A stretch of DNA of 64,000 bases from Sphingomonas caeni (GTDB taxonomy: Bacteria; Pseudomonadota; Alphaproteobacteria; Sphingomonadales; Sphingomonadaceae), in contig NZ_JAPDOK010000012.1 in the NCBI RefSeq assembly GCF_026013415.1, forward strand, positions 1 to 64,000. The letters are read 5' to 3'. The position numbers were made by a program, and so were the translations under genes. The first letter of the stretch is position 1; every line of letters starts with the position of its first letter. Shown piece after piece: positions 43,963 through 53,132 of the stretch. The notes beneath the pieces were generated by a model. The model searched no databases. It saw only the letters and a program-made list of their open reading frames with translations, and had not been told where the DNA came from.

Positions 43963-45477
43963 TTATTTGGGCGGCGCGGCGGCGCAGTGGTAAACCAGCT
44001 TCTCATTATAGGCGGGCGGGAGCGCCGCGCGGATTTCCTGCTGACGGGTCGCGAGCTGGCCGCGCGCCGCCTGATCGGACGAGCAGACCTTGAGCGTCAC
44101 CTGGGTGCGCAGCTGGCGCGCGCGGGTCATCTGATCGGCGGAGAGCATGTAGCGCGTGTTGGTGTAGGTGCGGGCCTGAGGGTCATAGTCGAGCACCGAG
44201 ACGGTCGCGTCCTGTTCGGGCACCAGCACGCGCAGCCAGTTCTTGCCGTCCTCCGAATATTGGGTGCGGCCGTTGATGCAGCCATCGGGACCGATATCGA
44301 GTTCGACCTTCTCGACGGTCGAGACGGTGACGCGGCTGCGCGACGGATCGAGCGTGCAGACCATCTTGCCGAGTGCCGCCTCGGGCTCGGCCGCGGCTTC
44401 GCTGTCGTTGGTGATCGGCACGACGCGGTTGGGATCGAAATTGGGGCGGCTGAGGAACAGCGCGACCGCGCCCACGAACAGCACGCCGCCGCCCACCAGC
44501 ACCCACACGCCCTCCTTCTGCCGCCCGCGCGTCATCAGCAGCACGCCCCCGCCGACGCAGAGCCCGCCCGCGACGAGCAGCAGCGCCGCGATCGCCATGT
44601 AATTCTCGCGGGTCGCCTCGTTGGTGGCGCGCGCCTGCTGGATCGCATTCTCGCGCTCGGCGGCGCTCCTGGCGTCCCCCTGGCGCTTGGCCTCCTCGGC
44701 GGCGGCGCGCGCCTGTTCGTCGGCATTGCGGTCCTGCGCCATCCGCTCCTCGACGCTGACGCATGCGACCGCGACCGACTGGAAGCTCTGCTTGGCCTCG
44801 GTCAGGAAGGCGGCGAGCTCGCTCTGCGAGACGGCGAGTGCGAAGTTCGAATCGCCCTGCTCGCCATTGGTGACGAGCGCGTTGACCCCGAGAACGCGGC
44901 CGCAGCGGTCGAGCAGGGGCCCCCCCGAATTGCCGCGCGCGATATTGGCGGTGTGGAGCAGCATCGCGGTGCCCTGCACGGTGCGCATCCCCGCAAAGCC
45001 GCCCTGCGAGCGGACCGGGGACATCGGCGTGATGAAGTCCTTGGCGCTCTGCGCGGTCGCGACATCGACATTGCCGGGATAGCCGAGCGCCACCAGCGAA
45101 TCGCCCTCGCCGGGCGTGCCCTTGAACAGGGTCAGCGGGGGCAGGCGGACGCCGGTGAAATCGATCAGCGCCAGGTCGCGGCCCGGGTCGATCTTGACGA
45201 GGCGGCCCTGGAAGGACTTGCTCCCCTCGGACGGGACCACGCCGATCACGACATTGTCGGGGTAGCGCGACGCCAGCTCGACGACATGCGCGTTGGTGAC
45301 GATCCGGTTGGGGCCAACCGCGAAGCCGCTGCCATGGCTGAAGCCGACCACCTCGTCGCCGACCACCGCGATCACCACGATCCGCACCACGCCGCGCTGC
45401 GACGCGGAGATATCGTCGGCCTGCGCGGGCGCGATCCATCCGAAGATCAGGACCAGAAGCAGCAACAGCCGACGCAT
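43963..45477 (-). CDS. Trypsin-like serine protease with membrane-anchored C-terminal domain
   Basis: The protein is 504 aa from the ATG at 45475-45477. Signal peptide ends PAQA. The catalytic triad is His in TNAHVVE, Asp in RDLALIDF and Ser in RGNSGGPLLD. A charged coiled coil (about 250-310) precedes two membrane segments (MAIAALLLVAGGLCVGGGVLL and WVLVGGGVLFVGAVALFL), then a soluble beta domain. No PDZ domain is seen, unlike DegP. It probably acts in the periplasm on unknown targets. Confidence 0.85.
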   Translation of the reverse strand: MRRLLLLLVLIFGWIAPAQADDISASQRGVVRIVVIAVVGDEVVGFSHGSGFAVGPNRIVTNAHVVELASRYPDNVVIGVVPSEGSKSFQGRLVKIDPGRDLALIDFTGVRLPPLTLFKGTPGEGDSLVALGYPGNVDVATAQSAKDFITPMSPVRSQGGFAGMRTVQGTAMLLHTANIARGNSGGPLLDRCGRVLGVNALVTNGEQGDSNFALAVSQSELAAFLTEAKQSFQSVAVACVSVEERMAQDRNADEQARAAAEEAKRQGDARSAAERENAIQQARATNEATRENYMAIAALLLVAGGLCVGGGVLLMTRGRQKEGVWVLVGGGVLFVGAVALFLSRPNFDPNRVVPITNDSEAAAEPEAALGKMVCTLDPSRSRVTVSTVEKVELDIGPDGCINGRTQYSEDGKNWLRVLVPEQDATVSVLDYDPQARTYTNTRYMLSADQMTRARQLRTQVTLKVCSSDQAARGQLATRQQEIRAALPPAYNEKLVYHCAAAPPK

Positions 45478-45544
45478 CGTGCGAAATCCTACTCGAAGTG
45501 CCCCCGGGCTTTCGGGCAAAATCGCGGACGGTTCAAGGGATGGA

Positions 45545-47047
45545 TCAGTCGGTCGTGCCCGTCGCCGCCGGCTTCGGCTCGCCCTTCGGCCGCGCATCGA
45601 TATCGGCGATCATCTTCGCCGCGACCGCCGCCAGCCCCGGATTGTGCGGATCATAGGCGAGCGGCAGGAGCAGCCGGCGCGCCATCACCGGGTCGCCATC
45701 GTTCAGATAGACCGCGGCGACGTTGAGCCGCAGGCTGCGGTCCTGCGGCGCAAGCTCATAGGCGTAAAGGAGGCCGGTGATCGCGTTCTTGGTCGGGCGC
45801 TGATGCCCCTCCAGATAGCTCTGGTAGAAGAGGATCAGCGGTTCGGGATCCTCGGGATCGAGCTTGTTGGCCGAGGCGATGATCGCGCGGATGCCCCGCC
45901 AGGTCTCGGGCTTGAAGTCGTCGGCCTTGGCCGCGACCGCCATCTTCGCGCGCGCCTTGTAGAGCAGGGCATCGACGCGGTTCGGATCGGCGGCGAGCGC
46001 GCGGTCGGCGGCGGCCTCGGCACCGGCGAAATCGTCGGCGTCATAGGCGGCTTCGGCGAGGACGAGCTGCGCGCCGGGATCGTTGGGGAAGGGCGCGCAC
46101 GCCTTCTTGGCGGCGGCATAGACCGCGGGCGCGGTCTCCTTGGTGACGCCGTTCTTGGACTGCATGCGGACCGCGATAGTCGCCGCCTCGCCGGGGGTCA
46201 GCTTGCGGACGGTGACCTCGCCGATGCTGATCTTGTCGGCGGGGACGCGGTAGCCCGCGAAATTGCCGAGCTTGTAATGTTCGAGTTCGCGGTCGAGCGC
46301 GCGCAGGTCGCCGAAGACCTGCGCGGCCTCGAGCGGCGTCTTTCCCGAGTTGATCGCGAGCAGATAGTTCACGAGCTGGCCGGGGCGCTTGCCGCCGAAA
46401 TAGAGATAATGGGTGAGCAGCCAGCCGCGGCCATAGACCGCCTCGCGCTGGCTATCGTTGAGCTTGAGCGATTCGGCGGTCAGAAGCTTGTCGACGGGGA
46501 GCGCGTTGCCGCTCATCAGCCCATAGCCGCGATGCTGCGGCGGATAGCCGAAGATCACCCCGGTCTTGTCGAACACGGCGGTCGAAAACAGCTCGGCAAA
46601 GCCTTCGGAATACCAGAGCGGAAAGGCGGCGTTGGGGAAGCTGTTGAACATGAAATGGTGGGTATATTCGTGCAGCAGGATCACCATCGGCGTGAAATCA
46701 TTCTGATCGGCGCCGGTGCTGCGCGGCACGAACGCCAACGATCCTTCGGCACGCGGCAGGTAATAGCCGGCCAGATTGGGGTTCTTGGCGAGCTTCTGCA
46801 CCGCCGCGACATCGTCGAGCACATAGACGACGACCCGGTTCGCCTTGCCGACCGGCAGGTCCTGCACATCGCCGTAGAGCCGCAGCGCCTTGTCGAAGCG
46901 CTCGAGATTGGTCGCGAAGCGCTGCATCCGCTCGGGCTGGTCGTTCGAGATGACGACGAAATGCTCGGTGCCGACCTCATACCATTCGGCATGCGCGACC
47001 CCCGGCAGCACGAGCAGCAGCAATGCGAACAACAGCTTGCGAATCAT
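45545..47047 (-). CDS. Secreted zinc peptidase-like protein with TPR repeats
   Basis: The protein is 500 aa from the ATG at 47045-47047. Signal peptide ends GVAHA. Motif HEYTHH (HEXXH) at about residue 125, with WYSEGFAELFS after it, is the gluzincin layout. The C-terminal half has TPR-like units (AQLVLAEAAYDADDFAGAEAA, DRSLRLNVAAVYLNDGDP). It probably acts as a periplasmic metallopeptidase or as a scaffold that kept the fold. It lies just downstream of priA on the same strand. Confidence 0.8.
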   Translation of the reverse strand: MIRKLLFALLLLVLPGVAHAEWYEVGTEHFVVISNDQPERMQRFATNLERFDKALRLYGDVQDLPVGKANRVVVYVLDDVAAVQKLAKNPNLAGYYLPRAEGSLAFVPRSTGADQNDFTPMVILLHEYTHHFMFNSFPNAAFPLWYSEGFAELFSTAVFDKTGVIFGYPPQHRGYGLMSGNALPVDKLLTAESLKLNDSQREAVYGRGWLLTHYLYFGGKRPGQLVNYLLAINSGKTPLEAAQVFGDLRALDRELEHYKLGNFAGYRVPADKISIGEVTVRKLTPGEAATIAVRMQSKNGVTKETAPAVYAAAKKACAPFPNDPGAQLVLAEAAYDADDFAGAEAAADRALAADPNRVDALLYKARAKMAVAAKADDFKPETWRGIRAIIASANKLDPEDPEPLILFYQSYLEGHQRPTKNAITGLLYAYELAPQDRSLRLNVAAVYLNDGDPVMARRLLLPLAYDPHNPGLAAVAAKMIADIDARPKGEPKPAATGTTD

Positions 47048-47122
47048 GGATAAACCCCCCGGCTCCAAGTGCCGCGACGATAGCGCCAAGCCGGCCGGGC
47101 TAACAATGGAGATTCGATGCAC

Positions 47123-49297
47123 TCAGACGAAGCTGTACGGATCGACATCGACCGCGACGCGGACCTTGGCGGGCCATTCGAGGCTGCCCAGCCATTCGCG
47201 GATCACGTCCTGCACGTCGAAGGCGCGCTTGGCGTGGACCAGCAGGCGGAAACGGTGGCGGCCGCGCAGCATCGCCAGCGGGGCAGGGGCGGGGCCATAG
47301 ACGAGCATCTCGGGCAGTCTGGGGGCGGAGCGGCCGATCAGGCGGGCGATCTCGTCGGCAGCACCCTTGTCTTCGGATGAGACGATGATCGCGGCATAGC
47401 GGCCGAAGGGCGGGGCGTCGGCCTCGCGGCGGGCCCTGGTCTCGGCGGCGTAGAAGCTCTCCGCGTCGCCGCTCACCAGCGCCTGCATCACCGGGGCGTC
47501 TGGCGAGTGGGTCTGGATATAGACGGTGCCGGGCTTCTCGCCCCGGCCCGCGCGGCCGGAGACCTGCATGATCTGCTGGAAGGTGCGTTCGGACGCGCGC
47601 AGATCCCCGCCGTCGAGGCCCAGATCGGCATCGACCACGCCCACCAAGGTCAGATTGGGGAAATGATAGCCCTTGGTCACGAGCTGGGTGCCGATGACGA
47701 TGTCGATCTCGCCATGCTCCATCCGGTGGACGAACTCGGCGGCCTTGGCGGGCGACCAGAGCGTGTCCGAGGTGACGATCGCGGTGCGGGCATCGGGGAA
47801 GAGTTGCGCCACCTCGTCGGCGATCCGCTCGACCCCGGGGCCGCACGCGACCAGCGAATCTTCGGCCTCGCATTCGGGGCAGATTTCGGGGGTGGGGACG
47901 GTGTGGCCGCAATGGTGGCAGGTGAGGCGGCGAATCAGCCGGTGCTCGACCATCCAGGCGGTGCAATTGGGGCATTGGAAGCGGTGGCCGCATGCGCGGC
48001 ACAAGGTGAGCGGGGCATAGCCGCGGCGGTTGAGGAAGAGCAACGACTGCTCGCCGCGTTCGAGCGCGGCGTCGATCGCGAGGACGAGCCGGGGCGAGAG
48101 CCAGCGGCCCCGCTCGGGGGGCTCCTGGATCAGGTCGATCGCCTCGATCTCGGGAAGCTCGGCCTTGCCGTAGCGGCCCGGCAGCCTGAGCTCCTCGTAG
48201 CGGCCGAGCTCGACCTGGTGCCGCGTCTCGATCGCGGGGGTCGCGGTGGCGAGAACGACCGGGCATTGCTCGAACCGGGCGCGCATCACCGCGACGTCGC
48301 GCGCGTGATAATGGACGTCGGCTTCCTGCTTGAAGCTGGTCTCGTGCGCCTCGTCGACCACGATCAGCCCGAGATCGGGATAGGTCAGGAACAGTGCCGA
48401 ACGCGCGCCGACGGTCACCATCGCCTGGCCCGAGGCGATGGCGCGGCGGGCGCGGCGGCGCTGCGATTGACGCAGCCCCGAATGCCAGGCGACCGGCTGG
48501 CAGCCGAAGCGCTCGGTGAAGCGGGTGAGAAAGGGCTCGGTGAGCGCGATCTCGGGAAGCAGGACGAGGCTCTGCTTCCCCGCCGCCAGCGCCGCGGCGA
48601 TCGCCTCGAAATAGACCTCGGTTTTTCCCGATCCCGTCACCCCGTCAAGCAGGAATGGCTGGAAGGCGGCCGCGCCGATCGCCTGGCGCAGGATGCTCGC
48701 GGCATCGGCCTGTTCGGGGCTCAGGTCGGGCGGGGCGTGGTTGGGATCGGGGACCGGGAAGGGCGTGTCGGTATCGATCACCACGGGCTCGATCGCGCCG
48801 GCCTTCACCAGACCCCGGATTACCGCGTCGGAGACGTCGGCGATCGTCGCCAGTTCGCGCACCAGCCCCTGCCGCTCGCCGATCCGCTCGAGCGCCTGCG
48901 CGCGCTGCGGGGTGAGGCGGGGGGGCACCTCGCCGGTTGCGCGATATTCGACGATGGTCGGCGCATTCTCGAACGCCGCCGAAGAGGAGACCGCCATCCG
49001 CAGCACCGAGGCGTGGGGCGCGAGATAATAGTCCGCGGTCCATTCGACGAGGCGGCGGATCGATGCGGGGATCGGCGGCGCATCGGCGACCGCGATCAGG
49101 TTGCGCAACCGGTTGTCGCCCACCTCCTCGCCCCCGGGCAGCCGTTCGGGCTCCCACACCACCCCGGCATATTGGCGTGGCCCGATCGGCACCACCACGA
49201 TCGATCCGGGCTCGACATGCATGCCGTGCGGCACGCGGTAGTCGAGCACGCTCAGCACGGGATGGAGGACCAGGATACGGGCGCGGTTGCCGGGCAT
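47123..49297 (-). CDS. priA: Primosomal protein N' (replication restart helicase)
   Basis: The protein is 724 aa. The N-terminal DNA-binding domain starts ILVLHPVLSVLDYRVP. Walker A is GVTGSGKTEVYFEAI, Walker B-type VVDEAHE, and the zinc-binding insert is CRACGHRFQCPNCTAWM with CHHCGHTVPTPEICPEC. PriA reloads DnaB at stalled forks. The start lies only 16 bp from the left edge of the IS1595-type target duplication, so the element has replaced the native upstream DNA of priA. Confidence 0.95.
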   Translation of the reverse strand: MPGNRARILVLHPVLSVLDYRVPHGMHVEPGSIVVVPIGPRQYAGVVWEPERLPGGEEVGDNRLRNLIAVADAPPIPASIRRLVEWTADYYLAPHASVLRMAVSSSAAFENAPTIVEYRATGEVPPRLTPQRAQALERIGERQGLVRELATIADVSDAVIRGLVKAGAIEPVVIDTDTPFPVPDPNHAPPDLSPEQADAASILRQAIGAAAFQPFLLDGVTGSGKTEVYFEAIAAALAAGKQSLVLLPEIALTEPFLTRFTERFGCQPVAWHSGLRQSQRRRARRAIASGQAMVTVGARSALFLTYPDLGLIVVDEAHETSFKQEADVHYHARDVAVMRARFEQCPVVLATATPAIETRHQVELGRYEELRLPGRYGKAELPEIEAIDLIQEPPERGRWLSPRLVLAIDAALERGEQSLLFLNRRGYAPLTLCRACGHRFQCPNCTAWMVEHRLIRRLTCHHCGHTVPTPEICPECEAEDSLVACGPGVERIADEVAQLFPDARTAIVTSDTLWSPAKAAEFVHRMEHGEIDIVIGTQLVTKGYHFPNLTLVGVVDADLGLDGGDLRASERTFQQIMQVSGRAGRGEKPGTVYIQTHSPDAPVMQALVSGDAESFYAAETRARREADAPPFGRYAAIIVSSEDKGAADEIARLIGRSAPRLPEMLVYGPAPAPLAMLRGRHRFRLLVHAKRAFDVQDVIREWLGSLEWPAKVRVAVDVDPYSFV

Positions 49298-49418
49298 GAG
49301 GCCTCATATGGGCATTTGAGCGGCATTATGTAGCAAATGCACCAAGGCGATGACACGAGCATCCCTTGGCGTGGCGCTTGCCATCATATGCAGTGCGGTT
49401 CCCGGATCGGCGCTGGCG

Positions 49419-50426
49419 CTAACTAGCTCTGTTCCAATGGGGCGTGATTGCGCCTTCGATATAATTCGGACCGGTGAATGCCCGCTGGAACTGGGTGTAG
49501 TAATCGTTTCCGAAGGCATCCGTGTATTGGATTTGCCCTTCTACGAAAATGGATCGCGTTCCAGCGGCGACATCTACGCGGGCCGTCCGGAACCCATGCC
49601 CAAAGTATCCATCCTGCCTTCGATGATCATTGGTGGGAACATCGCCGAGGTCCACCTTGGTGACGGGCAATTCGGCTTGCGGACGATCATTCCACTGTTC
49701 GCCGATATGGACGGCGGCCCACATAATGACGGATTTAGCGGGGCTCTGTCCGAAATTGCGCAGATTGATAATGCCTTCGATCCTGTCGTCTTGGCCGCCG
49801 CTTACCGTACTGCCAATCACAATTTGAATGTCTTCTACATACACGTAGGGTCTGAGTTGCATTTGCATCGCCTCGCGCGCGATAGCGTTGGCCTCGCCAG
49901 TGGAGATTGCCGCGCGGGCGGCATTGGAAGCGCTTCGCTCCGAGGCTTTGATAAGCGCCCTGCTGTCCTCAGCGGAGGACGCCGCATCCGCTCTGGAGGC
50001 CTCAAACTCGTCTCTGGAGAGTTTGTTGGCCGCGTCCGCCTTCTCCAAGGCAAGCCGCCCCTGCTTGATGGTCTCAAGCAGGGCCAAAAGGCCAGCGAGG
50101 CTGAGCAACAACTGACCGCCAGAGAGAACAACCATCCAAAACGCCCAAGCGGCGGTGTTCTCTTGGGCGGCGAGATCGCGCTTTTCGCGCTCGGTGCCAT
50201 CGGCGGGTTCTGGATTGGATATGAAGCGCTGCGCAGGGCCCGGAACGCCAGCATGATCAGTATCGGACTGCTGTTGACGCCCTTCATCGCGGGCGCGCTG
50301 CTGGTTAGCAGCTACTGCTTTCTCATGCTCCTTTTGAACGTAGTTTAGCGACGTAATGCCAGCGCCCAGCCCGAAGGCTAGGCATCCGATAGCCGCAATG
50401 ATGAGGCCCCGATTGCTTCCAGACAC
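49419..50426 (-). CDS. Passenger membrane protein with coiled coil, unknown function
   Basis: The protein is 335 aa from a GTG at 50426. Two hydrophobic segments are seen near residues 7-26 (LIIAAIGCLAFGLGAGI) and about 92-118 (WAFWMVVLSGGQLLLSLAGLLALL). A charged coiled coil follows (LEKADAANKLSRDEFEASRA), then a beta domain with RPYVYVEDIQI. The layout is common in uncharacterised membrane proteins carried by mobile DNA. Its 5' end overlaps the DUF6471-like gene by 49 bases. An opposite-strand frame here was judged a shadow. Confidence 0.7.
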   Translation of the reverse strand: MSGSNRGLIIAAIGCLAFGLGAGITSLNYVQKEHEKAVAANQQRARDEGRQQQSDTDHAGVPGPAQRFISNPEPADGTEREKRDLAAQENTAAWAFWMVVLSGGQLLLSLAGLLALLETIKQGRLALEKADAANKLSRDEFEASRADAASSAEDSRALIKASERSASNAARAAISTGEANAIAREAMQMQLRPYVYVEDIQIVIGSTVSGGQDDRIEGIINLRNFGQSPAKSVIMWAAVHIGEQWNDRPQAELPVTKVDLGDVPTNDHRRQDGYFGHGFRTARVDVAAGTRSIFVEGQIQYTDAFGNDYYTQFQRAFTGPNYIEGAITPHWNRAS

Positions 50427-50611
50427 TGGATCAGAAACACCGCTGTGAATTTACCCCGGCTGATCTTGTTCCTGATATTCGGCTCCGAGTCCATGACGCC
50501 AATGTCGGCCAGCCTCCCGACCAGCTGCGCATAGGTGATCCCCTTCCGCGCCAGCTCGCCTTTCAGCAGCAGCTTGACCTTGGTTTCCCACTCTTTCTCT
50601 GCCACCGGCAT
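50378..50611 (-). CDS. Small DUF6471-like helix-turn-helix protein
   Basis: The protein is 77 aa: EWETKVKLLLKGELARKGI then TYAQLVGRLADIG and NIRNKISRGKFTAVFLIQCL. This matches my memory of DUF6471, small HTH-like proteins often found beside IS1595 transposases. It is divergent from the transposase with 105 bp between them and could regulate it. Confidence 0.75.
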   Translation of the reverse strand: MPVAEKEWETKVKLLLKGELARKGITYAQLVGRLADIGVMDSEPNIRNKISRGKFTAVFLIQCLEAIGASSLRLSDA

Positions 50612-50660
50612 TTCGTCGCTCCATTGATGCGTTTTGTCATCATATGCGATACAAAGGCCA

Positions 50661-50690
50661 TTGACAACAGTGCATCATGTCATCATACGT
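50661..50690 (+). promoter_or_regulatory. Possible transposase promoter
   Basis: TTGACA at 50661-50666 is a perfect -35 box; the -10 region 16-18 bases later is poor (CATACG or similar). The short motif TCATCATRYG recurs around it, and GCGATGACA occurs at 49347, 50709 and 53025 within the element, possibly as binding sites. Confidence 0.35.
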
Positions 50691-50716
50691 AGTGCATAAG
50701 CACTGGAAGCGATGAC

Positions 50717-51673
50717 ATGCAACACTTTCTCCTCTCCGCCGCCGCCCGCACGCTGAGCCTCAAGCAGGTTTTCCGCATGACGGAGACCGAGGCTTACGAG
50801 ACGTTCTGCCAGCTTCGCTGGATCGATACGGACGGCGAGGCCGTGTGCCCGAAGTGCGGTTGCACCGAGACGTACAACATCACGTCGCGCCGCCGCTTCA
50901 AGTGCGTTGCCTGCCACCACCAGTTCAGCGTCACGAGCGGGACGATCTTCGCCAGCCGCAAGCTGTCGTTCGTGGATCTACTCGCTGCCATCGTCATCTT
51001 CGTGAACGGTGCCAAGGGCGTTTCCGCGCTCCAGGTTAGCCGTGACCTGTGCGTCCAGTACAAGACCGCGTTCGTTCTCTCGCACAAGCTGCGCGAGGCG
51101 ATGGCGCTTGAAGCCGCCAACCGCTCGCTGAACGGCATTGTGGAAATCGATGGTGCCTATTTCGGCGGCTACGTGAAGCCCGAGAATGAGAAGGCGGACC
51201 GCAAGGACCGTCGCCTTGTCGCGAACCAGACCGGCAAGCGCCAGTGCGTCGTTGTGATGCGCGAGCGCGGCGGCAAGTCGCTTACCTTCATTGTCCGCAA
51301 CGAAGGCGACGCGGTGCCTTACGTCCGCGATCATGTCGGCACGCTGGCGACCATTCACGCCGACGAAGGCACGGGCTGGGATGCGCTGCACGCGGGCTGG
51401 GATACCAAGCGCGTCAATCACTCGGTCCAGTTCATGGACAAGGGCGTTTGCACCAATCAGGCCGAAAGCTACTTCTCGCGCCTGCGCCGCATGGAAGTCG
51501 GCACGCACCACCATATCGCGGGCCCCTACCTCAACGCCTATGCTGGCGAGGCTTCGTGGCGCGAGGATAACCGTCGCATCGCCAACGGCTCGCAGGCTGT
51601 ACTCGTGATCGAAAGCGCTATGGCTTCGCCGGTGTCGCGGACGTGGGCGGGATATTGGCAGCGAGGAGCCTAA
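50717..51673 (+). CDS. IS1595-family transposase
   Basis: The protein is 318 aa. An N-terminal zinc ribbon (CPKCGCTETY...CVACHHQF) precedes the catalytic domain. Acidic residues are in VEIDGAYFGGY and TIHADEGTGWDAL, and the third catalytic position is the Asn of CTNQAESYFSRLRRME, as in the DD(x)N type of this family. It appears complete. It should act on the 23-bp ends at 49321 and 53070. Confidence 0.93.
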   Translation: MQHFLLSAAARTLSLKQVFRMTETEAYETFCQLRWIDTDGEAVCPKCGCTETYNITSRRRFKCVACHHQFSVTSGTIFASRKLSFVDLLAAIVIFVNGAKGVSALQVSRDLCVQYKTAFVLSHKLREAMALEAANRSLNGIVEIDGAYFGGYVKPENEKADRKDRRLVANQTGKRQCVVVMRERGGKSLTFIVRNEGDAVPYVRDHVGTLATIHADEGTGWDALHAGWDTKRVNHSVQFMDKGVCTNQAESYFSRLRRMEVGTHHHIAGPYLNAYAGEASWREDNRRIANGSQAVLVIESAMASPVSRTWAGYWQRGA

Positions 51674-52044
51674 TTCTTCTTCTCGTCCTTCTCTATGAAG
51701 TACGCCTTGGCCACTAGCGCGATTGCGCCCCCGACGACGCTACTGAAAATCATGCTGTGGATGTGCTGCAATTCATCCGATGTGAGCCATCTGTACCCAG
51801 TCGGCACCACTAGATGCCAGACGTAGACGATCCCTAGCGCTAGGAATCCTAGGAACGCGACTACCAACGCCACAGGGATCAGGACGCCGATGGTCTTGTG
51901 AACTAGTAGGGTGTTGTTGCGCTTCGCCTTGCTGATAGCGGCGTAGTCCGACCAGCCCTTTTCCTCCTGCGTAGCAAGCGTATCCGAATCCGCTCCCGAG
52001 GTATCCGGCTCTGGAATGAGGGGCGTAGTCCTACCGTCAGACAC
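51670..52044 (-). CDS. Candidate membrane toxin paired with a Panacea-domain protein
   Basis: The protein is 124 aa. A soluble N-terminal part (about 1-48) is followed by two membrane helices (TIGVLIPVALVVAFLGFLALG and SSVVGGAIALVAKAYFI). It overlaps the upstream Panacea-domain gene by 8 bases. In described PanA-PanT systems many toxins are small membrane proteins coded beside the antitoxin, which fits. Its stop also overlaps the end of the transposase gene by 4 bases on the other strand. Toxicity is inferred only from context. Confidence 0.55.
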   Translation of the reverse strand: MSDGRTTPLIPEPDTSGADSDTLATQEEKGWSDYAAISKAKRNNTLLVHKTIGVLIPVALVVAFLGFLALGIVYVWHLVVPTGYRWLTSDELQHIHSMIFSSVVGGAIALVAKAYFIEKDEKKN

Positions 52045-52510
52045 CTCTCAGCAGGTCCTCGTAGTGGCGCCGGATATCTTCGTCATCCAAATCTATGCCG
52101 TACTCATCCGGGCGATAGGCGCGCTCCCACGGCGTACCCTTCTTGTGAGTTAGATATGACAACTGTAGCCCGGACAAAGGCCCGTACTTGGCATATACCG
52201 CATCGATCAGGGCGGCATCATCGTCGGCAAGAGTTTCGGCGCGCAAACTTCGAAATGCCGGGCTGATCGGCTTATCAACGGGACCCGAGCCATAGCTCTT
52301 GAGCTTTCGGTAGAGACTCGGAACCACGGGGCCGTAACGCCATGCCTCGACGCTTTCGGACAACAGCGGGCGGCGGTTGATCGCAAGCGAAAACCCGTGT
52401 GCAATATACGACAGCTTGATAAGCTGCATGGGCGTCATCTGACGCCCTTCTTTTGCCGCCAACTCTAGAAAGCGGTTGGCGACGGTAGTTGCGTCATATG
52501 GCGCAGACAC
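52037..52510 (-). CDS. Panacea/SocA-like (DUF4065) antitoxin-domain protein
   Basis: The protein is 157 aa. It has the hallmark start VANRFLELA, then MTPMQLIKLSYIAHGFSLAI, EAWRYGPVVPSLYRKLK and LSGLQLSYLTHKKGTPW. This domain neutralises diverse toxins (PanA) or acts as a proteolytic adaptor (SocA). It lies upstream of and overlaps the small membrane protein at 51670-52044, the typical antitoxin-first order. It is a passenger within the IS1595-type element. Confidence 0.88.
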   Translation of the reverse strand: MSAPYDATTVANRFLELAAKEGRQMTPMQLIKLSYIAHGFSLAINRRPLLSESVEAWRYGPVVPSLYRKLKSYGSGPVDKPISPAFRSLRAETLADDDAALIDAVYAKYGPLSGLQLSYLTHKKGTPWERAYRPDEYGIDLDDEDIRRHYEDLLRGV

Positions 52511-52600
52511 AGTTCGCCTCCATGGCAGGATGGAGCGAACATATAGGGAATCGGCGTACCTCTGTCCACAAACACCGCGATTATTTCGCGGTATGTGGTG

Positions 52601-53002
52601 CTAGGCGTCGTTCCGCGCGAGCCCCCAAAGCAACCGCTTCCCTTCCGCTATGCCCGACACCAGCCCCCGCGACCGCAGCTTGTCGAGCGACTTGTAGACG
52701 CGCAGCCGCTGGCGGTGGAAATCCTCCGCACCCCGCGCCACCATCACGAACCGGGTAAGGTCCCCGCTGCCTAGGGGCCTGTCTGCGATCCGCAGCGCGT
52801 CCAGTAGAAGCCGCGCCATTTCTCCGGGCTTGGCGCTGTCCGCTGGTTTGTTGCCCGCTAGCGCCGGGAGGGAAGCGGGCTCCATGCCGGGGCCGTACAT
52901 GCACAGCACATGGTCGATTGCAGCTAGGTCACGCTGTAGCGTGGCGATGTCTCGGGCCAGCTCGCGGCGCTTCCGGATCAGAGAATTTATCGTGCTCGCC
53001 AT
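52601..53002 (-). CDS. Small coiled-coil, winged-helix-like passenger protein
   Basis: The protein is 133 aa. An N-terminal coiled coil (INSLIRKRRELARDIATLQR) is followed by a winged-helix-like part (LLLDALRIADRPLGSGDLTR, then VYKSLDKLRSRGLVSGI). No catalytic motif is seen. It is coded close to the right end of the IS1595-type element and may be an accessory or regulatory factor. Confidence 0.7.
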   Translation of the reverse strand: MASTINSLIRKRRELARDIATLQRDLAAIDHVLCMYGPGMEPASLPALAGNKPADSAKPGEMARLLLDALRIADRPLGSGDLTRFVMVARGAEDFHRQRLRVYKSLDKLRSRGLVSGIAEGKRLLWGLARNDA

Positions 53003-53132
53003 ACGGTGATGATACGCACCGCAGGCGATGACATACAGCTAGACGTTGGTGCATTTGCTACATAATGCCGCATTTGAGCGCGAACGGGAATCCCCGTATC
53101 GCTCGCGGCCTAATCCCCACGGAGATTCGCCG

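Larger units (their letters stand above)
49313..53078. mobile_element. Complete IS1595-family element (3750 bp, 49321-53070) with 8-bp target duplication
   Basis: The ends 49321-49343 and 53048-53070 are perfect 23-bp inverted repeats (CGGCATTATGTAGCAAATGC...). The 8-bp direct repeat CATTTGAG flanks both sides (49313-49320 and 53071-53078), the duplication length expected of IS1595. It carries the transposase at 50717-51673 and five other genes. It sits between priA and a small secreted-protein gene. Intact ends and duplication suggest a recent insertion. Confidence 0.93.

Noticed and set aside
49350..50348. 332-codon plus-strand frame at the left of the IS1595-type element
   Set aside because: It has a signal-like start, but the minus-strand frame has two clean membrane helices, a coiled coil and a known-looking RPYVYVED segment, and it overlaps the small HTH gene in the usual way.
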